From Dendrocalamus latiflorus (Eukaryota > Streptophyta > Magnoliopsida > Poales > Poaceae), in contig CM029664.1 of NCBI GenBank assembly GCA_017311315.1, positions 27,644,554 through 27,708,553 on the forward strand: DNA of 64,000 nt, in the 5' to 3' direction. Shown here piece after piece: positions 1-10,963 of the stretch; positions within the stretch are counted from its first letter, which is position 1; every line of letters starts with the position of its first letter. The translations under genes were made by a program, and so were the position numbers. The notes under the pieces were generated by a model, which was given only the letters and a program-made list of their open reading frames with translations, searched no databases and was not told the DNA's origin.

Positions 1-1
1 C

Positions 2-3000
2 AGTTCTTTTAATTTGCGATCTATTCTTGAGAAAGAAAAACTCAATGGAACGAACTTTATGGATTGGTATCGCAACTTGAGAATTGTTCTCAAGCAAGAG
101 CGCAAGGAGTATGTCCTTGAGTCTCATTATCCTGATGACTTGCCTGATAATGCTACTGCGGCTGCACGGAGAGCTTATGAGAAGCAAACGAATGATTACC
201 TTGATGTGAGCTGTCTCATGCTTGCCACAATGTCCTCTGAGCTTCAGAAGCAATATGAGAACACAGATGCCTACAATATCATTGTGGGGTTGCGTGGTAT
301 GTTTGAGAACCAAGCAAGGGCTGAGAGGTTCAACACTTCAAAGTCCTTGTTTGCGTGCAGGCTTGCAGAAGGGAATCCCGTCAGCCCTCATGTGATTAAG
401 ATGATTGGCTACATTGAGAGTCTGGAAAAGCTTGGTTTTCCCCTTAGCCAAGAGTTGGCTACTGATGTGATTCTCCAGTCGCTCCCCCCGAGCTTTGAGC
501 CATTCATACTGAACTATCACATGAACAACATGGATAAGACCTTGGCAGAGTTGCATGGGATGCTAAAAGCTGCCGAGGAAAGCATTAAGAAAAGCAGCAA
601 TCATGTGATGATGATGCAGAAAGGCAAGGGCAAGCCCAATGTCAAGAAAGGCGCGGTCAAAAGAAAGTTAGCTCCCGATGAGATCGCGAGCAGTTCTAAG
701 GCCAAGCAAGTCAAGAAGGGCGCTGCTCCTAATGCAGATTGTTACTACTGTAAGCAATCAGGTCATTGGAAAAGGAACTGCCCAAAGTACTTGGAGGATC
801 TTGAGAAGAAGAAGGGAAGTACGACTTCCTCTCCAGGTATAAATGTTATAGAGATCAATCTTGCTACTTCATCCACTGATTCTTGGGTATTTGATACCGG
901 ATCGGTTGCTCACCTTTGCAAATCGTTGCAGGGGCTAAGAAGAAGTAGAAGTTTGAGGAGGAGCGAAGTGGATCTTCGCGTTGGCAATGGAGCAAAAGTT
1001 GCTGCGGTCGCTGTTGGCACCATGCCATTGTCTTTACCTTCAGGATTAGTTTTGGAATTGAATAATTGTTATTGTGTTCCATCTCTTTCCAAGAACATTA
1101 TTTCTGCTTCATGTTTGCAAGCAGAAGGTTATGACTTTAGATCTGTGAACAATGGTTGTTCTCTTTATTTCAAAGATATGTTCTATTGTCATACTCCATT
1201 GGTGAATGGGTTATATGTTCTTACTCTTGAAGAGTCACCGGTCTATAACATTAATGCAAAGAGGCAACGTTCGAATGATTTGAATCCCACGTTTATTTGG
1301 CACTGTCGCTTAGGTCACATAAATGAGAAACGCATGGAGAAGCTCCATAGAGATGGTATTCTGCACTCATTTGATTTTGAATCATTTGAGACATGCGAAT
1401 CTTGTTTACTTGGCAAGATGACAAAGGCACCTTTCACCGGTCAAGGTGAACGGGCAAGTGACTTATTGGCACTCGTACATTCTGATGTATGTGGACCAAT
1501 GAGCTCAACAGCCAGAGGTGGTTTTCAGTACTTCATAACTTTTACTGATGATTTTAGTAGATATGGGTATATCTACCTGATGAAGCATAAGTCCGAATCC
1601 TTTGAAAAGTTCAAAGAATTCCAAAATGAAGTGCAAAATCATTTAGGCAAGACAATCAAGTTTCTACGATCTGATCGTGGAGGCGAGTATTTGAGCCATG
1701 AGTTTGGCAATCATCTGAAGGATTGTGGAATTGTTCCACAATTGACTCCGCCAGGAACACCTCAATGGAATGGGGTATCTGAACGGAGAAATCGCACCTT
1801 ATTAGATATGGTGCGCTCCATGATGAGCCAAAGTGATCTTCCGTTGTCTTTTTGGGGGTACGCTCTTGAAACAGCCGCTTTCACACTAAACAGGGTTCCA
1901 TCAAAATCAGTAGAAAAGACACCATATGAGATGTGGACAGGACAACGTCCTAGCTTGTCTTTTCTTAAGATTTGGGGATGTGAGGCTTATGTAAAACGTT
2001 TACAATCTGATAAGCTCAGTCCTAAATCTGATAAATGCTTCTTTATCGGGTATCCTAAGGAAACAAAAGGATATTACTTCTATAATCAAGGAGAAGGCAA
2101 AGTGTTTGTCGCCCGGCATGGTGTCTTCTTAGAGAAAGAGTTTCTCTCAAGAAGGGATAGTGGGAGCATGGTGCAACTTGAAGAAATTCGGGAAACACCT
2201 GAAAACGTTTCAGCTCCTACAGAACCACAACAGGATGAACAAACTGTTGAAGAACCTGTTCTGGACACACCGGCACCACGTAGGTCAGAGAGGTCACGTC
2301 GTGCACCTGAAAGGTACATGTTCTTGACTACTCAACAACGGGACATATTGTTGTTAGACAACGATGAGCCTAAGACCTATGAAGAAGCGATGGTGGGACC
2401 AGACTCTGAGAAATGGCTTGAAGCCATGAGATCCGAAATTGAATCCATGCACAGTAATCATGTTTGGAACTTGGTTGATCCACCTGATGGTGTTAAAACC
2501 ATTGAGTGCAAATGGATTTTCAAGAAAAAGATAGACATAGATGGAAATGTTCACATCTATAAAGCGCGATTGGTGGCCAAAGGTTTCAAACAAATTCAAG
2601 GTGTTGATTATGATGAAACTTTTTCGCCCGTCGCAATGATAAAGTCTATTCGGATCATTCTAGCGATTGCTGCATATTTCGACTATGAAATATGGCAAAT
2701 GGATGTCAAAACAGCTTTCCTTAATGGAAATCTGAGTGAGGATGTGTACATGACACAGCCCACGGGTTTTGTCGATCCGCAATCAGCTGGAAAGATATGC
2801 AAGCTGCAAAGATCCATTTATGGATTAAAGCAGGCATCTCGGAGTTGGAACATTCGTTTTGATGAAGTAATCAAAGGGTTTGGTTTCATCAAGAACGAAG
2901 AAGAGCCTTGTGTTTACAAAAAGGCTAGTGGGAGCGCACTCGTGTTTCTGGTCTTATATGTGGATGACATATTACTGATCGGAAATGACATTCCTATGCT

Positions 3001-3940
3001 CGAATCTGTTAAGTCTTCATTGAAAAATAGTTTCTCTATGAAAGACTTAGGAGAGGCGGCATATATTCTGGGCATCAAGATCTATAGGGATAGATCAAGA
3101 AGGCTAATTGGATTAAGCCAAGATACGTACATTGACAAGGTGTTGAAAAGGTTCAACATGCAGGATTCCAAGAAAGGCTTCCTACCTATGTCACATGGTA
3201 TACATCTTAGCAAGAGTCAGTGTCCTAGTACACCTGATGAGCGGGATAAAATGAATGCGATTCCATATGCTTCGGCTATGGGATCCATTATGTATGCCAT
3301 GCTTTGTACACGTCCAGATGTCTCGTATGCTTTAAGTGCTACAAGTAGATACCAGTCAGATCCAGGTGAAAGTCACTGGATTGCCGTAAAGAACATCTTG
3401 AAGTACTTGAGAAGAACTAAAGATGTGTTCCTCGTCTATGGGGGTGAGGAAGAGCTCGTTGTAAATGGTTACACCGATGCTAGCTTCCAAACTGACAAAG
3501 ATGATTTTAGATCGCAATCTGGATTTGTGTTCTGCCTGAATGGCGGTGCGGTGAGCTGGAAGAGTTCCAAGCAGGAGACGGTTGCTGATTCTACAACAGA
3601 GGCCGAGTACATAGCAGCTTCTGAAGCTGCTAAAGAGGCTGTTTGGATCAAGAAATTTGTTTCTGAGCTTGGTGTGGTGGCTAGTGCCTCCAGCCCAATG
3701 GACCTCTACTGTGACAATAGTGGGGCCATTGCGCAAGCCAAGGAGCCTAGATCGCACCAGAAGTCCAAGCACATTCTACGGCGATTTCATCTCATCCGCG
3801 AGATTGTGGAGAGAGGCGATGTGAAGATATGCAAAGTACAAACGGATTTGAACATTGCAGATCCGTTGACAAAGCCGCTTCCCCAGCCAAAGCATGAGGC
3901 TCACACTAGGGCAATGGGTATTAGATACCTACATGGTTGA
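2..3940 (+). CDS. Copia gag-pol polyprotein, N-terminus cut by window edge
   Basis: One uninterrupted frame encodes capsid, protease, integrase, reverse transcriptase and RNase H in copia order. The frame is open to base 2, and its first usable codon here is a TTG at 14, so the true ATG is upstream of the window. Counting from base 14: a UBN2-type gag domain; zinc knuckle CYYCKQSGHWKRNC near 243-256; protease motif FDTG near 293; integrase HHCC zinc region near 430-470, followed by the DDE core (HSDVCGP, LRSDRGGEY); reverse transcriptase with LYVDDILL near 981; and RNase H motifs YTDASF and DSTTEAEY towards the end. It stops at 3938-3940, just before the polypurine tract. All hallmark residues I checked are present, so the protein could be functional. 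The proteins would act in cytoplasmic virus-like particles and the nucleus during retrotransposition. Confidence 0.95.
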   Translation, partial: SSFNLRSILEKEKLNGTNFMDWYRNLRIVLKQERKEYVLESHYPDDLPDNATAAARRAYEKQTNDYLDVSCLMLATMSSELQKQYENTDAYNIIVGLRGMFENQARAERFNTSKSLFACRLAEGNPVSPHVIKMIGYIESLEKLGFPLSQELATDVILQSLPPSFEPFILNYHMNNMDKTLAELHGMLKAAEESIKKSSNHVMMMQKGKGKPNVKKGAVKRKLAPDEIASSSKAKQVKKGAAPNADCYYCKQSGHWKRNCPKYLEDLEKKKGSTTSSPGINVIEINLATSSTDSWVFDTGSVAHLCKSLQGLRRSRSLRRSEVDLRVGNGAKVAAVAVGTMPLSLPSGLVLELNNCYCVPSLSKNIISASCLQAEGYDFRSVNNGCSLYFKDMFYCHTPLVNGLYVLTLEESPVYNINAKRQRSNDLNPTFIWHCRLGHINEKRMEKLHRDGILHSFDFESFETCESCLLGKMTKAPFTGQGERASDLLALVHSDVCGPMSSTARGGFQYFITFTDDFSRYGYIYLMKHKSESFEKFKEFQNEVQNHLGKTIKFLRSDRGGEYLSHEFGNHLKDCGIVPQLTPPGTPQWNGVSERRNRTLLDMVRSMMSQSDLPLSFWGYALETAAFTLNRVPSKSVEKTPYEMWTGQRPSLSFLKIWGCEAYVKRLQSDKLSPKSDKCFFIGYPKETKGYYFYNQGEGKVFVARHGVFLEKEFLSRRDSGSMVQLEEIRETPENVSAPTEPQQDEQTVEEPVLDTPAPRRSERSRRAPERYMFLTTQQRDILLLDNDEPKTYEEAMVGPDSEKWLEAMRSEIESMHSNHVWNLVDPPDGVKTIECKWIFKKKIDIDGNVHIYKARLVAKGFKQIQGVDYDETFSPVAMIKSIRIILAIAAYFDYEIWQMDVKTAFLNGNLSEDVYMTQPTGFVDPQSAGKICKLQRSIYGLKQASRSWNIRFDEVIKGFGFIKNEEEPCVYKKASGSALVFLVLYVDDILLIGNDIPMLESVKSSLKNSFSMKDLGEAAYILGIKIYRDRSRRLIGLSQDTYIDKVLKRFNMQDSKKGFLPMSHGIHLSKSQCPSTPDERDKMNAIPYASAMGSIMYAMLCTRPDVSYALSATSRYQSDPGESHWIAVKNILKYLRRTKDVFLVYGGEEELVVNGYTDASFQTDKDDFRSQSGFVFCLNGGAVSWKSSKQETVADSTTEAEYIAASEAAKEAVWIKKFVSELGVVASASSPMDLYCDNSGAIAQAKEPRSHQKSKHILRRFHLIREIVERGDVKICKVQTDLNIADPLTKPLPQPKHEAHTRAMGIRYLHG

Positions 3941-3960
3941 CTCTAGTGCAAGTGGGAGAC

Positions 3961-5373
3961 TGTTGGTGATATGCCCTAGAGGCAACATGGAGATGTTGAA
4001 TATATCACATACTATGTTTATGATACATTGCTTTGTTCCTTGAAATAGACATTATCATTATTGATCAATGAGTATGTGACTTATTCATGAGACTCTTAAT
4101 GCCAAAATGTTGCTATTTCTAAATGATCCCTGATCATATATCATATGAGGAACATATATGATTCAAAGATCAGCATATGTATTGATTGATGATCATGTCT
4201 CATGGATCATGGTATGGAGATACCAAATCAATAATATGGACATGTGTTAGTGAACATATGTTGGATAGACCCGCCATGAGACACTGCAGAGATTCCATGT
4301 GTCATTAGTTGGTCTCAAGTAGTGTTTATGTAGAATCGTTAGACTTGAGATCATCATGGTTCCCAACATGCGTAGTAGCCTATTTTGGGACTACTAACCA
4401 CTACTCCGTAACTGGGTAGTCATAAAAGTAGTCTTCGGGTTTGCTATGAAACATGTAGTGGGATGTGAATGATCAAGATAGAATTTGCCCCTCCTTATGG
4501 GAGAGATATCTCTGGGCCCCTCGATGTAATGGATTATGAAAGTGCATGGCCATGCCAATGTGATTGAGGAGTCAATCACAAGTTTATAATCCATCACGGA
4601 ATCGAGAGAGTGATTGAGCCATTAAGAGGATGACACAGGTCTCGCCTTGAGCTTAATCTATATCGTGAGGCAAAAGGATTCGTACATGAGAACATTACAG
4701 GTTCAGCCGATATGATCTTTACGTATACTTTGGGGTTAATATGTCTTGCTAGAGGCCGCTATTAACAGGGTGACCGGAAAGGTGTTTCCGGGTCGCGACC
4801 AAGTATACGTGAACCTACAGGGTCGCACACTTAACGGGTTGGAACACTAATTCGAATGTGATTCGGATGTGGGCTCAATTCGGATAGAGATCCGGATAGA
4901 CTCCTATTGGGCCTCGGTCCACGAGGCCCAAGTGAGGAGGTCTATATATTTGGAGGCGGGGGGGCTGAGGGATGCACGCATATGTTCCTCCCGAACAAAA
5001 CCCTAGCCGCCACCTCCCGAGCCAAACCCTAGCCGCTCGCGAGTGCTGGTACACTCGCGATCGGAGTTCCAGCCCCGGACGTGTGGATACCGGTGGAGGC
5101 GCTGCTCGTTGCGGCGTTGATCGGCATCAACAAACTACAGATTGGATCTGCTCGTGGTGTGGTTGATCGCGTGGAGGAGACGATCTGTTCGGGACGATCG
5201 GCTACTTCCACTACTACCTCGACGCGCGTGGTTGGATCGGCTTCTCCAACTCTTCTTCCGCTGCGCTGCGCGTCTAGTGGTAACGATCTATGATCCCTTC
5301 TTAGCATGATGTCCTGGTGTGCGCGGTAGAAATTTTTTATTTTCTGCTATCGTAGCCTACGCGCGTTCCTTCA
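3961..5373 (+). repeat. 3' LTR of copia-1
   Basis: The LTR begins TGTTGGTGATATGCCCTAG directly after the polypurine tract and is about 1.41 kb long. It matches, in inverted orientation, the interrupted LTR at 37396-43207, for example around the gaattt/aaattc block near 4479 and the tail near 5335-5373. That comparison places the right end here. The end is inferred from this alignment and not from a target duplication. Confidence 0.82.
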
Positions 5374-5378
5374 TCCCT

Positions 5379-5978
5379 CTGCCGCTGCCGCCCGCTAGAT
5401 TTGGCTTAGCTCCTGCACCGTGGGACCTAACGAACCGTGCTAGGCTGACCTGTGCCTATCATGGTATGGTATTGTGCGTGTCATACCGGGCCATTCCATT
5501 GGGCCTAGGTTGTGACCCAAGCACGACACATCGTGCAGACCAGCCCGGCATGACCCGTTTAATCCTAGATCGTGCCGTGTCTAGGCCAGACCAATAGTAG
5601 TATGCTTCAAGCTAGCACGGTTAGCCTCACCACCTCCCGTATCCACTTAGGCGTCTTCTTCAACACTGGCGTTCGCCAAGAAGACTTGTCACTTCTGGTG
5701 AACCTCGATGACTCTGTCAACGGACATGTAGAGCTCCTTCTAGAGATGCTGCTCATTTGGGCTTTTAAGCCTGAGCTTCTAGTTTATTTTGTATTGTAGC
5801 ATCTTGTTTTGTACTGTAACTGCTAATAACCTTTTCAATGTAATTAATTTTTTTAAAAAGATAAAAATAATGGGCGATGGTGTAGACTCGTAGTGCGTGG
5901 TTGTAACGTAATATTGCTGGTACTTGAGGAGAACAATGTAATCTGCTTACTTCTACTTAGTTATAACAGCGGTGGCCC
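5379..5978. other. Intergenic, no gene recognised
   Basis: This 600-base stretch lies between the copia-1 LTR and a MITE. Around 5430-5590 there is GC-rich repeat-like sequence (gggcctaggttgtgaccc and related words) of the kind often seen in grass hAT-type repeats, but I found no termini. Nothing in it supports a coding gene. Confidence 0.5.
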
Positions 5979-5981
5979 TTA

Positions 5982-6382
5982 GAGCAACTCCAGCAGGGCC
6001 CTCAAACAAGCCCCTAAACCAAAATTTGAGGGCTGAGGACAAAAACACAGGTCCAGCAGGGCCCCTACTCAGGCCCTCAAAAGTAGGAGGCCCTCAAATT
6101 CACCCATCAAGCCCTCATTCCTGGGGACCCTGGAGGAGGCCCCTACTTTTGAGGGCCCGAGTAGGGGCCCTGCTGGACTCGTGTTTTTGTCCTCAGCCCT
6201 CAAATTTTGGTTTAGGATGATGAATGGGTCCCACATGGCAGTGTCTATTAGGATGAATTTGAGGGCCCTGATTTGAGAGCTACTGCTGGAGTAGATACAA
6301 AAAAATCAAGCTCTCAAATGTTAGGAGAGCCCTCAAATCAAAAATAGGGGCCTTGATTTGAGGGCTCCTACTGGAGATGCTC
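5982..6382. mobile_element. Foldback MITE with TTA target duplication (PIF/Harbinger, Tourist-like)
   Basis: The element is 401 bp. It is bounded by terminal inverted repeats (gagcaactccagcag on the left, the complement of ctactggagatgctc on the right) and flanked on both sides by TTA (5979-5981 and 6383-6385), the 3-bp target duplication of the PIF/Harbinger superfamily. The interior is itself a long inverted repeat: a block starting near 6000 (aaaatttgagggctgaggac) returns as its reverse complement near 6190-6215, so the copy can fold into a large hairpin. It has no coding capacity. Confidence 0.8.
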
Positions 6383-6385
6383 TTA

Positions 6386-7854
6386 GGGGCCTCTAGACCT
6401 TCAGGGAAAAACCACACACCAATAATGAAATTCAGCACTCAAATGCTTTAATTTGACTGCCTGTACAATGGATTTCAACCCACCGCCAAAGTTCAAATCA
6501 TTCATTGCCTTGAATTTAGATGCCTTTTCCTGCTTTTATTACTAAGATATTTACTGTAGTTGCTCCTAATGGTAATTTGGATAATATTTTAATTCTAAAT
6601 TTTACTAGGAGGCAAATATCACAAATAACTAATGATACATAAATCAGTGCTAACAACAAGCAAACCATTCTACTTCAAAAATATATAGAAGCAGAATTTA
6701 AACAAATCGATCGGTCATACGAACGACTTACAGTTGGGTGTGAGGAAGAACAAGGAGCAACGCAGAACATAGATGACATAGTGAAGTGAGCGGTCGTGCA
6801 GATGTGCGCTACCCAAAAATCTTATTGCCACCCTCGTGCAGGTATTCACGGCAGCAACGGCTCGGAGATACCGTTTCTCTTCTTCGCAGTGCACACCGGG
6901 AAGAAGAGTCGACGAGGTTCAGACGGCACAGCACAATAGCATAAGTTCGCAGAAAGAAGAAATGGAGGTAGTGAGATTCTTGACTATATACTCTAGATGT
7001 CTCTAGGCATATATATATATAGACAGACTATGAACTGATATGATTAAACAGTCATTTACCTACTGGTAACTGACACATTTAACCAGCCATTTACCCACTA
7101 GTAACTGTCTGTTATCAAAACTCAATAAAATCTCAAATTCAAATGTTTGAATCTCATTCAGATAGAGAGAGAGAGAAAGAATGGTGCACGGTTTAGCAAA
7201 AAATAAAGATGGATTTGGTCTGCCAAGTGGCGTGGTACGTCATGGCACGGTCGCAAGTCACAAGTCACGCGATTTTCACGCGAAAATGCGCAAATACATA
7301 GGCGCGTGCGTGCGCGTGTGTGTGATTAGCCATAGCTCTTCTCGTGCCATCCTCATCCATATATCACATGATTCAAGAAGTGACAAGGGTTCCACATTAT
7401 AAATTGGTCTCCTCCACCTTGCCTTAGCAATATAATACTAAATCATACAATCTTTGGAATTATAGAAAATAAGCCTCACTAATATGGGTCTATTTCTAAC
7501 AACTCCTACATGTCTTTCATGGTTTAGCGGATTTTAAGGAATAGTTCCAGTGCACACAAACATTAAAGCAGTGTAAATACAAATGTTGACTTAGTTCTTT
7601 TGGGTTTATGCTTAAACTTTGGCTTTCATTTCTACAGTAACTCACTATTAAACGGTGCATTTTTTAAGACGGGATCTACAAGTAAATTATAGTACAAAAT
7701 ATACCGAGTTTAGTTGTACTGGCTAAAATTATATGTGACTATTTTTTCTGCTACTGCTTCTCATAAACAGCCTAAAGTTCAAAAACTACAGCCATAAGTC
7801 GTAAGCCCAGCTAAAAAAACCCACACCCGTTGTTTCACATACTTACAGTTCTAG
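6386..7854. other. Intergenic, possible decayed copia LTR on the minus strand
   Basis: No coding gene is seen. On the minus strand a word resembling a copia LTR start (TGTTAGAAATAGACCC) begins at 7501, so the segment from roughly 6400 to 7501 may be an old LTR. I could not find its other end or a target duplication. A short AT repeat (tatatatatata) lies near 7010-7021. Confidence 0.3.
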
Positions 7855-8139
7855 TTAGGGCCTGTTTGGGACTGCTCCACTCCAGATTTTGCAGCTCTGC
7901 TCTAGCTTTGTCTTGCCAAACACCTCCAGCTCCTAAAACTCCGCTTCGAGAAAAAAGTGGAGTTAGGGGCCAACTCCACGTTTTTTGTGGAGCACCTCAA
8001 GAGGTACTCCAGGATTTGGACTTTTGTACCTCCTCGTGGAGTTGTGGAGAAATTACCCACCATTGCCATTACTGATTACACAGTGCCTCCTCGTACCGGT
8101 TTGCATCTTCTCTGGCTCCCCACGCGTCCCCCATCCTCT

Positions 8140-8405
8140 CCGCCTCCGCCCCCCGCCCCCCATCTTCTCCGGCTCCCCCCACCCGCGCCCCCATCCGCGC
8201 CCACCCGCGCCGCTCCTCCTCTCCGCCCCCCTCCCGCACCGCTCCTCCTCTCCGCCCCCCACCTGCGCCGCTTGTCTCCGCCCCCCACCCGCGCTGCTCC
8301 TCCTCTCCGCCCCCCTCCCGCGCCGCTCCTCCTCTCCGCCCCCACCCGCGCGGCTCCTTCTTCTCCGCCCCCACCCGCGCGCCTCTTTTTCTCCGCCCCC
8401 ACCCG
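8140..8405. repeat. C-rich minisatellite upstream of the captured exon
   Basis: Irregular tandem copies of a unit of roughly 25-30 bp built on gccgctcctcctctccgccc fill this stretch. The long open frames on either strand here (Pro-rich on plus, Gly/Arg-rich on minus) are by-products of the repeat's composition and are not genes. Confidence 0.75.
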
Positions 8406-8419
8406 CCGTCCAGAAATCG

Positions 8420-8662
8420 ATGAGCCGCGAGGCGGGCAGTGAAACGGCGAGCTCTGCCTCGGCTCCCGAGTCGCAGCGGCAGAAGGGGGAAGGGGATGAA
8501 GGGGCGGAGGCGGGGAGGACGCCGCTGGAGGGGACGGCGGACGCAGTGGAGGAGCTGTACCGCCTCCGCGACACCTTCTTCCCCCGTGACCCCGCTGAGA
8601 AGCTGCCGCCCTCTGCGCCCGCGCCGACGCGGTGTTACAGCAATAATATTTTCTTTTTCTGA
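8420..8662 (+). pseudogene. Captured first-exon fragment, resembling a TTC5-like TPR protein N-terminus
   Basis: An ATG at 8420 opens a frame of 80 residues whose middle, VEELYRLRDTFFPRDPAEK, resembles from memory the N-terminus of plant tetratricopeptide repeat protein 5-like proteins. After PSAPAPTR the similarity stops and the frame runs into AT-rich sequence encoding a meaningless tail before its stop. No TPR repeats follow. It sits between the ends of a TTA-flanked transposon, so it is best read as a captured piece of a host exon with GC-rich 5' context. The family assignment is uncertain; the truncation and location are seen directly. Confidence 0.45.
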
Positions 8663-9289
8663 TAAGGCTGTTGAGGAATGAATTGTCCAGTTCTGCTAGC
8701 GTAGAATCCAACCTAATGCGAAAAGAGAAGGCTTGAAATACAGCGAAAGCATCCAGTTATCGCCTTTGTTGTGGCTGCATAATGGTTAGGAGAGAAGGGG
8801 TTAGGGATAGGGAATAGCATGGCAGTTTCTTGTTTTTCATATTTCCGTGCTCTTGTTTATGCTGAATTCAGCAAAATAAATTTGTTTCTCACATTATTTT
8901 TCTGTGCACTAGATATTTGCAATTTAAATTTGCAACGCATAAAGCTTGATCATGAGGTCCATGGTGTTTTGAACAGAATGTGTTTGCTTGTTGTTCGATG
9001 CCAATCATTTTTTTGTTAACAAGGTTCTGTCAAAAAAATCAGCCGACAGGCGTTGAGATCACGTAGAGTTCAGACTTCCAAATTCAGGAGTGTTCAAACA
9101 TACACCAAACATCATTCAGGGGCACATTGGACCTTTCTCAGGGAAACCTCACATTCCTGGAGCTGGAGCTAGGCTGCGTGCCAAACAGGACCACCTGCTC
9201 CAGGAACTCCACAGTGGAGCTGCTCCATGGTGGAGTTGGTGGAGCAGAGTTGGAAAAATTGGAGCAGAGCAGTCCCAAACAAGCCCTTA

Positions 9290-10960
9290 GTGTTGTGATT
9301 TATGACTGAATCGTGTACGACTCCACTTAACAAAGAGGAGACTAAAAAATGGGATCTTGCCATCAGGGGAAAAAGCTGTAATTTAACACTACATGAAGAG
9401 CAGCTCAGCAGTTTTTTGTCAGACTGCATTCAATTGGCAAATATGTATTGCAGTAGTAAATCATTGGAACACATGATGGCTCAAGCCTTGCGTCGCATGC
9501 AACCACGACACTCGGCGCATTTGGCTGTGCTATTGTTCTCACTGCTATGCGACGTACTCCTTGCCGGCACCAACAACTAATATCTTCCAATCCACCCACC
9601 CAATCCACGGGAAAAAAATAACAAGCATGTTGCTAGCGCCTAAACATACCATAGAAACGTACACTCAGGCATAATATCTTTAGATAATGTATACAATAAT
9701 TTTAATCAATATGCATAATAAAATACACTAATAACAACACAATACCGATGAACATACAAGGAAAAATATCATTTTTTTCACCGAAATTGCATGAAACAAT
9801 TAGCTTAGATCTTAGCTATGTTTTAAAACAAATTCAAATATTCCAAACAAACAAATTTTGATGTTACAACATTGCAACATTTAAAAATCATAGTGGCAAC
9901 ATTCGATAATAATTGATGCAATATTTTTTACAAAGATGCAACAACCGAGATAAATCTACAGCAAACCAGGACGTATCATGCAACAATGGAGAAAATGGAC
10001 TACAACAAAATAAAAAAAATACATACAACAAACATATAAGAGGGATTATGCTTGCGGAGAGCCTATTCTCCTGGTGAGCCTGGATCTAACAGCGTGTGGT
10101 CGCCCAAATGCTCTTTTGGCAAGCTGCCCGTGACGGAGCTCGACTCAAGTTGCTTGAGTGGCATTTACGTAGGCTGTTGCGGATGGTAGAGCTCTTGATG
10201 CCACGGCAACTCGTGGTTGTCATGGTCGTGGTCGGCGGCAGCAGAGCTCGGGTGAATTGGAATGTTGGGGAGGAGCACCTAAGAGGAAGGGCGTTGTAAA
10301 TGGCTCATTGACAACCCCAATCCTAATCTGCAAACATGAGCTCGATTTATTGTGTATGGGAAGAAAGAAATGATATGGGTCCGATTGGTGGGGATGAATG
10401 CTTGGTGTGTGCTATGATTTGTTCAATCCAAGTGGGTTGGCGGATTCCGCCATCTAACAAGAGATGTTTGGATCGGACGTAGTAATAGTATCATTACCTT
10501 TGAAACAAACAATTGAATATGTAATAAATTTACAGTAAGACACAACATCAATCCAATGAACATAAAACAAAATTCCCCTACAGTTGCAACATCCTATTAT
10601 AACAAATACGATACACCAATCTAGCAAACTACTGCAACATAAAAGTCTCGTGTAGTAAATCCACAAACCCAACTGCAACAAAATTTCCTTTTTCTATAAC
10701 ATTGTGAAGACACACTACAATAAAATGAAACACCTCATTCAACAGTTTGAGAAAGTTGTTGCAATAAATCTAGAAAATGCTTGCAACAAGCATGCCAGAG
10801 GAGGAGATCGTGTATTCAGGCGTCACTGACGAGCCAAGCTCAGAGGAGGTTGAGGAGGCAGTGGCCCCCGTTTGGGTGCCCTAGCCGACTGTGCCCAGTG
10901 GTTGCAGATCCTGGCACAATCGCATCTTCTTCGGATCTAGTGTGTTTCTGCCATAGTAGC
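9290..10960. other. Intergenic, AT-rich repeat debris
   Basis: I see no gene here. Two parts (about 9660-10040 and 10490-10790) are rich in short scattered words such as tgcaacaa and gcaacat on one strand or the other, typical of decayed transposon sequence. The frame at 10096-10299 has no recognisable features. Confidence 0.45.
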
Positions 10961-10963
10961 TAC

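Larger units (their letters stand above)
1..5373 (+). mobile_element. Ty1/copia LTR retrotransposon, 3' part (copia-1)
   Basis: This is the 3' portion of a copia element whose 5' LTR lies left of the window. It has a gag-pol frame, a purine-rich tract (3951-3960, agtgggagac) and a 3' LTR starting TGTTGGTGATATGCC at 3961. I place the LTR end at about 5373 (...ttccttca) by alignment with the related LTR at 37396-43207, whose end is fixed by a target duplication. The target duplication of this copy cannot be checked because the other end is missing. The polyprotein frame has no stop, so the copy may be fairly young. Confidence 0.93.
7858..9286. mobile_element. PIF/Harbinger-like nonautonomous element carrying host exon sequence
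   Basis: The element is 1429 bp. Its left end, GGGCCTGTTTGGGACTGCTC, returns as an inverted copy with one mismatch at the right end (gagcagtcccaaacaagccc). It is flanked by TTA on both sides (7855-7857 and 9287-9289). Terminal repeats plus a TTA duplication fit PIF/Harbinger. The element encodes no transposase. Its middle holds a C-rich minisatellite and an open frame resembling the start of a host gene (8420-8662), so it looks like a Pack-type gene-capturing copy. Confidence 0.75.

Noticed and set aside
3356..3772. 138-residue minus-strand frame
   Set aside because: It lies antisense to the RNase H region of copia-1 and has no recognisable content.
8053..8711. Long Gly/Arg-rich minus-strand frames and Pro-rich plus-strand frames
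   Set aside because: They arise from the C-rich minisatellite, where all frames stay open because of composition.
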